From: Linyphia triangularis
Taxonomy: Eukaryota; Arthropoda; Arachnida; Araneae; Linyphiidae
Direction of reading: 5' to 3'
DNA length: 64,000 bases
NCBI GenBank assembly: GCA_963978545.1
Contig: OZ021731.1
Coordinates: 55,849,242-55,913,241 of the forward strand
A program made the translations under genes and the position numbers. Below the pieces are notes generated by a model. It was not told where the DNA came from, ran no database searches, and saw nothing but the letters and a program-made list of their open reading frames with translations. Below, piece after piece: positions 60,001-64,000 of the stretch (position 1 is the stretch's first letter; each line of letters begins with the position of its first letter).

Positions 60001-61347
60001 AATATTCCACTACTTCCGCCCCACAATTTTTTTTATTGCCGTTTATATGGTACTAACTTATGAAGTCTATACCTGTACCTTTTTTCATATTCCTATAAAA
60101 ATATTACTTATATTTCTCTTCTTATCCCTCAGGGAACTTATTTTTTACATTCTGAAGTTTTAACAATTAAAATATCTTTCACAAGAGCAAGAAATCACAT
60201 TATTCCAAACATATTGTACTCTTTCCTGTTTTTCCTCAAATTTCTGCAGAATTTATCATTTTGCTTATAGTCTGTGGTGAGGAATTGTTGTCGCAATATA
60301 TCAAGGAAATTCAAATTGTTCTCCCTCTGGTTTGCTACTGTTCAACACACCAAAATTAAAAAACTGCTTATTGAAAAGTTTTACTCAATGTTTAAATCTT
60401 GGCATAGTAATATTGCTACTATTAATTTTTCGTTTTGACAATTTATTGAATAGTTATATGAGCAAACTGAGAAATTTGAATAACAAATTATTTTAACCAT
60501 AAATAAACTCAAATCAGTGTTACTCTGTAACTAATCATTTGACTCATATACCATTTATTAAAAACAAGTATATTTTTATATTTCCTTTATTTATTTGAAA
60601 TAAATTCATGTATCTTTAGAGAGGTATTATAATATCTCAAAAAAATAGAAAGGTGGTAAAAAGAAGCAGGTTTCTTGGCAGGTGATAAAAGTTCAACAGG
60701 AACATCTCAAATTTGCAAAACTGGCATGGTTGGGTGGTCTATGAAACAAATGTTTAGTTGTGAAGGGTTGGTACAATTTTATGCCAGTATTGCAGCTTTT
60801 TTAAAATATAAAATTAATTGTTTCAAATTAGTTTATAAATAAAAAGTTACATCACTTATTGAAATTTGTAAAATTATGATAATTGATTCTTTCATAAATT
60901 AATCTTCTTGTGAATTAAAGCTCCTTAGATTTTGAAAAAAAATCTGTGAATCATTGAGACTTTTAAAATATTTAAATACTTTGCTTTATAAAAATGTTAA
61001 TTTTTTAAATGCTTTTCTAGTCTGTCTCGCGCAAAGTCCTACCTCAAAGAAAGAGGAAACCAAATTCAAGATACAATGCTGAAACTATGTATTGCCAAGT
61101 CAAAGATTATTCTTCACCTCGAGATAGCCCTCTTTCTGGTGAAGTATCAGAAGATTCTTCTGAAGGCTTAGAAAAAATAAGCACTGAGATTAATCAGGAA
61201 GCAAAGCGTGCTAAGATTTCAAACAGCAAAACTGAAGATTCATCGCCTACCAAACCGGTTACAACACGATCCCTTCGAAATGGCTCGCCAGCTAGTGACG
61301 GTCCATCACAAAATATTCCATTACCAACAACAAGTTCAACGCCGTAA
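30237..61347 (+). CDS. BOD1L1: BOD1/BOD1L-like Shg1-domain protein with AT-hook, paralogue B (393 aa, 7 exons)
   Basis: Exons: 30237-30362, 40529-40647, 45165-45379, 52543-52710, 53508-53651, 53757-53839, 61021-61347. They sum to 1182 nt with consistent phases (0,2,1,1,1,0). Residues 17-125 follow the BOD1/Shg1 pattern: a helix (TIYETIKDRKFAQDLW), then ISDIGDKPTYKRIKEMV matching the D.DTKPAY..LR.KV motif of BOD1, then YTVDRVISEFLYRRLQNEF matching VDRIISQV..PKLNH.F. Residues 170-176 (KRGRPRK) are an AT-hook. Residues 217-233 hold LTFESLSSVHTTDLSSF, and 295-303 are RKRKPNSRY, a likely nuclear signal. A Ser/Thr/Pro-rich tail follows. Family roles are kinetochore biorientation via PP2A-B56, and fork protection and SETD1A partnership for BOD1L1; the role here is inferred. 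The stop at 61345 overlaps a perfect GTAAGT donor (61344), so the protein may continue beyond the exons given. Vertebrate BOD1L1 is far longer. Confidence 0.82.
30363..31170 (+). other. Intron 1 of paralogue B, first part
   Basis: AT-rich intron, no recognised element. Confidence 0.55.
31171..31323. repeat. 153-bp palindromic element
   Basis: CCTAGAATAGCCCACTTCTT at 31171 faces its inverse at 31303-31323 (AAGAGGTGGGCTATTCTAGG). The arms extend to about 35 bp with GGCGGCTTTTTGAAGTG against CACTTCCAAAAAGCTGCC. The loop includes CGCCAAGCTGGCG. This is MITE-like. The flanks do not show a clear target duplication. Confidence 0.55.
31324..32993 (+). other. Intron 1 of paralogue B, second part
   Basis: A GC-rich island with GCTCTCCGCGGAGC (31792-31805) and GGTGGCGCTAGCAGCC (31911-31926) stands out from the AT-rich background at 31785-31960, but it has no coding or RNA pattern I can name. 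Confidence 0.4.
32994..36602. mobile_element. 3.6-kb foldback element with about 1.1-kb inverted arms, TAA target duplication
   Basis: The left arm 32994 to about 34091 is repeated inverted at about 35512-36602. The ends are TAGTCCGGGGAATAGAGAC and its near-perfect inverse ending ...CCCTGGACTA. TAA lies on both sides (32991-32993, 36603-36605). Each arm contains two tandem subunits of 367 bp (for example GTTTTTCAGTTTATA at 33154 and 33521), and a third degraded unit lies at about 35150-35500. The loop carries a Cys-rich reading-frame relic. A TAA duplication fits the TWA preference of PIF/Harbinger elements, but no matching transposase is seen. It sits in intron 1 of paralogue B. Confidence 0.75.
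34450..35018 (+). pseudogene. C-terminal part of a repeat-encoded Cys-rich (CXC-like) protein
   Basis: From about 34450 the frame reads ...SITEAVSSILVALFGGHWAT, then a TGA (34548-34550), then NALRYKQF and onward to 35018. A later part is HHVFRTYHQVKTWM, and a cysteine cluster has the pattern C-x3-C-x3-C-x-C-x5-C-x4-C-x2-C-x4-C (GCTKACGCRKAGLKC onward). The order ALFGG..., LRY..F, YHQVQ.W, GW and CGCRK.GL.C is, to my recollection, a widespread repeat-encoded C-terminus in arthropod genomes, often of unknown function. The upstream part is not recognisable, so this is a broken copy. It resembles, but is not clearly, the tesmin/TSO1 CXC fold. Confidence 0.55.
36606..37266 (+). other. Intron 1 of paralogue B between two elements, with a tRNA-like stretch
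   Basis: About 36990-37068 has a tRNA-like order: TCTATCGGTAAAGCATCTGG (A-box side) and GTACGATCAAATCCCC (B-box side). The stems do not pair well, so it is more likely a SINE fragment than a tRNA gene. The rest is unremarkable. Confidence 0.35.
37267..39927. mobile_element. 2.66-kb inverted-end element, GGGCAATTCCATG ends, AAGA target duplication
   Basis: Left end GGGCAATTCCATGGTAACGG, right end TCATGGAATTGCCC, flanked by AAGA at 37263-37266 and 39928-39931. The motif GTAACGGACTAAC recurs near both ends and inside (37278, 37651, 39547; related forms at 37453, 37636 and, inverted, near 39365-39402). Minus-strand frames around 38130-38540 hold scraps such as CIEELDKIWRDVLLIPVTHR that look like decayed transposon protein of a type I cannot name. 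A 4-bp duplication occurs in Sola elements, but this is not enough to classify it. It contains a run of about 38 T (39039-39076). Confidence 0.6.
39932..40528 (+). other. End of intron 1 of paralogue B
   Basis: AT-rich. The acceptor TTTTCTTATTTAG precedes exon 2 at 40529. Nothing else is recognised. Confidence 0.6.
40721..41778 (+). mobile_element. Tigger/pogo element relic with TA duplication
   Basis: Starts TA|CAGTCGAACCCTGCTATAAT and ends ATAACAGGGTTCGACTG|TA. Inside (about 41255-41500), a frame with one stop reads AKVKFIKRIEDGTNQSAICK, then after the stop SKSSVSSIWNN, QKIMNSSKKLRQAV and VDKKIDELYLK. This is the CENP-B/pogo helix-turn-helix start of Tigger transposases (K..I.kRlE.G.sqs.ia...gvs.ST(I/V)s.IWkN). 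The DDE domain is absent. Confidence 0.8.
42099..42801 (+). mobile_element. Deleted hAT element with transposase C-terminal scrap
   Basis: Starts CAGCGGTTCCCAACCCACGG and ends GGCTGGGAACCGCTG. The flanks CACTATAC (42091-42098) and CCATATAC (42802-42809) match at 6 of 8. At about 42370-42470 the peptide SFFKTTPLVVFWIKVRQEYP continues AIAKNCLQE, like the hAT C-terminal dimerisation region (FWI....EYP.L...A). CAG(C/T)GGTTCCCAACC ends are typical of Charlie/ZBED-type hATs. It lies 33 bp left of the next hAT. Confidence 0.75.
42983..44529 (+). pseudogene. hAT transposase of the ZMYM1/DUF4371 type, broken
   Basis: The first segment (42983-43387) includes FFSIIADETTDIS, with the first catalytic Asp, then QLSLCIRYID and GQGYDGASNLHGQFRGVQAM. 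The same frame passes through a TGA and a TAG around SHSLNLCISDATKVQGIR to the segment starting NIKDLKPNTKQTKLK and CEIRWILRHEAI. The frame breaks near 43828, and FNSIYNEAETLAEKHNIEVK is readable further on. The last part (44032-44529) has the dimerisation motif LKILSILPVSTATAERSFST then LRRLKTYLR. The N-terminal TTF zinc finger is missing. Several stops show it is inactive. Confidence 0.85.
44670..44866. mobile_element. piggyBac-type MITE nested in the hAT
   Basis: TTAA|CCCTTTGCACTCCAGG ... CACTGGAGTGCAAAGGG|TTAA. The TTAA copies are at 44666-44669 and 44867-44870. The ends are perfect 14-bp inverted repeats and the whole is 197 bp. TTAA duplication with CCC ends is diagnostic of piggyBac. 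It inserted after the host hAT had settled. Confidence 0.88.
45380..45913 (+). other. Intron 3 of paralogue B, first part
   Basis: AT-rich intron with a GGGGCAGAAGGGGAGGGGGGG purine tract near 45823-45843. No recognised element. Confidence 0.5.
45914..46550 (+). repeat. Interspersed repeat with CAGGGGT left end, copy 2, interrupted by a palindromic MITE
   Basis: Starts CAGGGGTCACATTCACTCT and ends GAAAACTCACTGTGCACCCCC. It shares blocks with 6622-7140 and 62131-62595. It is split at 45968-46131 by a palindromic Tigger-like MITE (AAACCCTATTAACG ... CGTTAATAGGGTTT). Confidence 0.6.
48428..49781. mobile_element. Foldback element with tRNA-like sequence in each arm, TTA duplication
   Basis: Arms 48428-48779 and 49433-49781 are inverted copies (for example CAAGACCTTACGATCTCGG and CCGAGACCGTAAGGTCTCCTTG). 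Flanks are TTA at 48425-48427 and 49782-49784. Each arm holds a tRNA-like module: on plus 48601-48672, an A-box GTGACCAAGTGGTCAGCG and a B box GGGTTCGATACC; its inverse is at 49530-49606. The 650-bp loop has a minus-strand Cys-rich frame. The TTA duplication would fit PIF/Harbinger; the tRNA modules suggest a captured SINE. Confidence 0.75.
48895..49140 (-). pseudogene. Cys-rich zinc-ribbon-like C-terminal fragment in the foldback loop
   Basis: The frame runs from ...PSSIFNKMIRYAWYASKF to a C-terminus with GCSCKQSSFINCARCQNSFC and then FPCFYDKCHSGVCI. The spacing C-x-C, C-x2-C, C-x2-C, C/H resembles the zinc ribbon at the end of piggyBac transposases (C..C....CL..CF...H). No catalytic domain precedes it; upstream scraps such as EEPVSIWSKNVVLLY are out of frame or followed by stops. 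Family assignment is weak. Confidence 0.35.
50027..50419 (+). mobile_element. CAGGGTTCCC-family element, copy B
   Basis: Starts CAGGGTTCCCACTC, ends TAGGAACTCTG, flanked by TAGAG (50022-50026, 50420-50424). The interior is parallel to copy A (AAGTGGCGGTCACGC, CAAGGCCTTGAAAACAAG). It is inserted in the Tc1 relic. Confidence 0.82.
50601..51203 (+). other. Intron 3 of paralogue B, no recognised element
   Basis: AT-rich, no supported feature. Confidence 0.5.
51204..51586 (-). mobile_element. CAGGGTTCCC-family element, copy C (reverse orientation)
   Basis: Starts CAGGGTTCGCACGGTCATTG, ends GAGTGGGAACCCTG, with TTTTT on both sides (51199-51203, 51587-51591). The interior is the inverse of copies A and B. 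The 63-codon frame at 51346 is a by-product. Confidence 0.8.
51592..52542 (+). other. End of intron 3 of paralogue B
   Basis: AT-rich, no supported element. The acceptor AATAATTTTTAG precedes exon 4 at 52543. Confidence 0.55.
52730..52933 (+). mobile_element. 5'-truncated second copy of the Helitron-like element
   Basis: Contains inverted units of the 17870-18062 minisatellite (GAGTGAAGCAAGCATATGCTT; ACCTTTCAGTGAATGATACA). It also has the terminal block AGAAGCTGAGACC ... CACGTAGCTAG|T, ending at 52933. It begins soon after the exon 4 donor in intron 4 of paralogue B. Confidence 0.55.
52934..53507 (+). other. Rest of intron 4 of paralogue B
   Basis: AT-rich, nothing recognised. The acceptor CTTTCCATGTAG precedes exon 5. 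Confidence 0.6.
54035..56937 (+). mobile_element. CAGGGTTCCC-family element, copy E, interrupted by a hAT
   Basis: Starts CAGGGTTCCCACTCTTATTG and ends GACCGTGGGAACCCTG, flanked by GTCAT (54030-54034, 56938-56942). The host part is about 270 bp once the nested 54184-56809 element is removed. It has repeated TTCAAGGACTTTCAAGGACC motifs at both sides. Confidence 0.82.
54184..56809 (+). mobile_element. hAT-like element (CAGGGGTGTAGTG ends), copy 2
   Basis: Left CAGGGGTGTAGTGGAGTGG, right ACACTACACCACTG, flanks TCGATGGT (54176-54183) and TCATTGGT (56810-56817), 6 of 8 identical. It is longer than copy 1, with a central 54430-56220 region that has several 60-100-codon frames but no transposase motif I recognise. 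The right third (56226-56700) matches copy 1 at about 47870-48400. Confidence 0.78.
57244..57724 (-). mobile_element. CAGGGTTCCC-family element, copy D (reverse orientation)
   Basis: Starts CAGGGTTCCCACGGTCATTG, ends TAGTGGGAACCTTG, flanked by TTAGA (57239-57243, 57725-57729). The interior has the GTGCTTAATATTTTTAACTG and AAGGTCCTTAAAAGT motifs of copy C. Confidence 0.8.
57730..59629 (+). other. Intron 6 of paralogue B, no recognised element
   Basis: Contains only short chance frames (58213, 58800, 59315). 59300-59520 is somewhat less AT-rich, without a recognisable protein. Confidence 0.45.
59630..59865 (+). repeat. tRNA-derived SINE
   Basis: A-box-like TTAGCCAGTGACTAGAG (59649-59665) and B box AGTTCGATCC (59693-59702) in tRNA spacing. 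A body follows with GGGGCTGGTGCACATTAAATC, the sort of tRNA-unrelated region seen in arthropod SINEs. Confidence 0.6.
59866..61020 (+). other. End of intron 6 of paralogue B
   Basis: AT-rich, nothing recognised. The acceptor AATGCTTTTCTAG precedes exon 7. Confidence 0.55.
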
Positions 61348-62130
61348 GTAAATTTCCATTTCTTTTTTAAATTTGCAAACTGAAATGCCTCCCTGCAGAG
61401 AGGTTTTTTTGTTTTGTTTTTTCCTTTCAGAAAATTAGATTCCAAATTCTTTCCACCAAGAATTAGTAGAATTTTCAAATCAATAATTATTCTTAAAAAA
61501 TAAATTTTGTCAAATCACAATGAGAAGTAAAATATTTTTAATTCTAGTTTATTTATTATTGTGAGCAAAGGAAACTTTAGCCTTTACGAATTGAATCTTA
61601 CCTTAATTCCGAAACTAACAAGCATAAAAATAGGGGAAAAGTACAGGGAAGTAAATAATAGATGGTATCAAAAAAAATTATTTAAATATTTTGGTTCTTT
61701 GAAATGTATTCGAAAGAAATAATTTTAAAATGATTAATATTTAAGTTAAACCTTATTAGTTACGGTCTAAAAAATTAACCTTTATATTAATTGGACATTA
61801 ATGTCATAAGTGGTGGGATCAAAATTGAATCCTGATTCACCCATTTAACTTTTTAGAGACCGGTAGTGTCATTAGTACATTTATTAATTTTTCCTATCTA
61901 AATTTTATAAACATCAAATATGTTTTACAAATTTGTATTTCGAGAAACAAAGTGTAGTTTTTATAACCAAAGATTTTATTTGATGTCTGTCTGATGCATC
62001 TAAATAGCCTCGAGACTGAAAGAAAACGGTTTAGCAATTAAAATTATTTCTTCATGTTCTGCCTTGTGAAACTTCTGTTACATTAAAAAATATATATCCT
62101 TAGAGAGTGTTCACATGCACTGTGCTCAGG
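61348..62130 (+). terminator. Possible 3' untranslated region of paralogue B with AATAAA
   Basis: If translation ends at the TAA (61345-61347), AATAAA at 61499-61504 lies about 150 bp downstream and could serve polyadenylation. If the overlapping GTAAGT is used as a donor, this is instead intron. No further exon was recognised to the end of the window. Confidence 0.4.
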
Positions 62131-62595
62131 CACGAGGGGTTATATTTGCCCTAAAATTCCTTAAAATTTTATATCTGCTCCCTAAAATTGTACTTAAATT
62201 TTTCGATAATTCCTAAAAAATTAAAAACCTCAAAATTCCTTGATTTTCCTCCAAAACTCAGATAGTTCTCCAGAGGAGAAAATATTTTCTGAGATTTCAA
62301 TGATTATTTATGAAATTTTTTAAAAAATTGGTAGATTTTATCCGGTATTGAAATATGCTTTGAAAAGAATGTGTGTGTTAAGGATATATATCCACTTTAA
62401 AAGAAATATCCCTAATTTTTTTTTAATTATACCTAAATTTTTTGGAATTGCTCCTAAAATTTTTGAAATTACGTCTAAAACTTTTGGAATTGCCCCTAAA
62501 AATTTTAGGAACTATCCGTAAAATATTCCTGAAATTTTTTGAATTATCCCTAACATTCCTACCTAATTTTTTTTAGAAACTCGCTGCGACCTCTG
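62131..62595 (+). repeat. Interspersed repeat with CAGGGGT-type ends, copy 3
   Basis: Starts near GGCACGAGGGGTTATATTTG and ends AACTCGCTGCGACCTCTG, whose inverse CAGAGGTCGCAGCGAG resembles the left end of copy 2. The interior has repeated GGAATTGCCCCTAAAA-type blocks shared with copies 1 and 2. Confidence 0.55.
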
Positions 62596-63532
62596 AGGTA
62601 TTTAACATTTGGCTTGTGAGTATTCACATTTGACTTTTTTTTTTTTTTTTTGTTGTTGTTAATTCATAACTTCTTGTCAAAACAATTACTCTTGGCCACA
62701 AGTATAACTGACAACAATTCTCATCTTCAGCAATTTAGAGGAAATATGGTCCTATTTTTTATTTGTATATAGCATTCATTTTATGACAATTTCCATTTTG
62801 AAACAGGGATAATTAATCTTTGAAAGTTTATCTTTTCTTGTACTTCGATTCAAAATTATTGTGGGTAAAGTTGTTTTTAGTGTTATAGGCTAGTCAACAA
62901 AGATTCTGTTAAAGGAAGTATGAGAGAAAAAGCAAGATATCTATAATACAGTTACCAATCCTGTTTCTACATGAGGCTTTGATTTTTTGATAAAAATTAT
63001 GTTCTTTATAAGAATTTGTTAAGATAATAGCTGCAAATTTATTAGTATTTTTGATGGGAAGCAGAGCTATGTTTACCTAATTGAGACTCGTAATACGATA
63101 TTCATGGTGCAAATATAAGAACACTTAGGTTTTATCTTTTAATGGAGAATGAAAAACAGCTTTTTAAAAGCAACTTCAATTTTTAACAGTTAAAAGGGTC
63201 GAAACCTTTGGGTAACAAATGCCACAGCTAGCAAAAATCTAAAGTTAGCAATTAAAGTTAGAGAAAGAATGTCCTTTAACTTTCTACTTTCTATTATGTT
63301 TTCTACCTAAATTTTGTTTTAAATTAAAATATGTTTTAAAACCCATATTGGTAAATAAAGTTCTATCGCTAAAAATGTTATTTAATGTTTTCTTTGTAAA
63401 TAATTGCTAATTAACTCTACATAGAAAAGAGTGACTTATGCATTTATAATTTAATATTTTCAATTAACTCAATGAAGTAATTGATTTAAGTTTATACACA
63501 AGAAGGAATAATTTATTAGAATAAAAATATAT
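62596..63532. other. Downstream DNA, nothing recognised
   Basis: A T-run near 62637-62651 and AT-rich sequence; no supported feature. Confidence 0.5.
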
Positions 63533-63773
63533 GAGGAATTGAGTGCCAGAACGGACCATTCAACAATTTGGTTTTTGCTGTTTCTACCCAGTTTTTTCAT
63601 TACCATTTATGCCATAACAGACTAAATCTGATTTATCTATAATAGCCAACTAAGTTGGCTTTTAAACAAACTACATTTGGTAACTTCTGGCATGAATGTT
63701 TTTGGGAAAAGCGGTGTAGAAATGCAAAAATCAAATTGTGGGATGGTACTTTCTGGCAGGCACTCAATGTCTC
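63533..63773. mobile_element. 241-bp MITE with about 55-bp inverted ends
   Basis: GAGGAATTGAGTGCCAGAAC at 63533 faces GGTACTTTCTGGCAGGCACTCAATGTCTC at the right, whose inverse shares ATTGAGTGCC, CCA(T/..)C, CAATTTG.TTTTTGC and TTTCTAC. The flanks show ATAT on both sides, compatible with a 4-bp or a TA duplication. Confidence 0.6.
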
Positions 63774-64000
63774 ATATTAATAGGTATTTTATAAAAATTT
63801 TGGATAAACGTGAATTACGATGGTAAAACTGAGAACTTGTCTATTGGATCAGCCAATTCCTTGTTTAAAATTAATATATCAGTGATTCTTTTGAATTTCA
63901 AGTGAAGTTTTCGAAGTACAAGTAAAAAAAAATTGTACTTTAATTTAGATAAGAGAAAATGAAATTGCTTCTACCAGGCTGGGTACTGAGGTTGCAAATG

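Noticed and set aside
61194..61478. 94-codon minus-strand frame opposite the last exon of paralogue B
   Set aside because: It is antisense to a well-supported exon with matching splice phase; its composition reflects the complement of the S/T/P-rich coding sequence.

Overview
The window is nuclear DNA of a metazoan, most likely an arthropod. An arachnid is possible but cannot be proven from this sequence. It is strongly AT-rich. Its protein-coding genes are split by introns of 0.1 to about 10 kb with clear GT..AG junctions, AATAAA signals follow the last exons, and the introns are full of DNA-transposon debris (hAT, Tc1/mariner, Tigger/pogo, piggyBac, Merlin, Helitron, tRNA-derived SINEs). 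I saw no bacterial operons, rRNA, CRISPR or reverse-transcriptase remains. Most open frames of 60-100 codons are chance frames in AT-rich DNA.

There are three host genes. (1) At 164-919 on the minus strand are the first two coding exons of a PTB-domain endocytic adaptor resembling LDLRAP1/ARH; the rest lies left of the window. (2) Head to head with it, 478 bp away, a plus-strand gene of seven exons (1398-14519) encodes a 254-residue BOD1/Shg1-like protein. (3) A second plus-strand gene (30237-61347, seven exons, 393 residues as read) encodes a clearer BOD1/BOD1L-like protein with an AT-hook. Genes 2 and 3 are tandem paralogues: both first exons are 126 nt, intron phases agree through the shared exons, both carry an acidic SSVHT..LSS motif, and both have a basic RKRKPNSRY motif near the end. 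Joining the predicted exons gives uninterrupted frames whose lengths are multiples of three (765 and 1182 nt), which supports the splice choices.

Between the paralogues (14520-30236) there is no intact gene. It holds a Helitron-like element with internal minisatellites (17734-18678), two small inverted-repeat elements, and a patch at 27452-28135 that looks like scraps of a third, dead copy of the BOD1-like gene.

The introns of gene 3 form a layered transposon record. The main items are a 3.6 kb foldback element with about 1.1 kb arms and a cysteine-rich reading-frame relic (32994-36602), an unclassified 2.7 kb element with a 4-bp target duplication (37267-39927), and a Tigger relic (40721-41778). 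Next come two adjacent hAT elements (42099-42801; 42835-45110) that stop 54 bp before a splice acceptor. A Tc1 relic follows, split by a hAT that is itself split by a second foldback element with tRNA-like arms (46930-50600). Finally there are members of a CAGGGTTCCC inverted-repeat family with 5-bp target duplications at 50027, 51204, 54035 and 57244 (a fifth lies at 20493). All joins here come from reading splice signals and repeats by eye; no transcript or database evidence was available.
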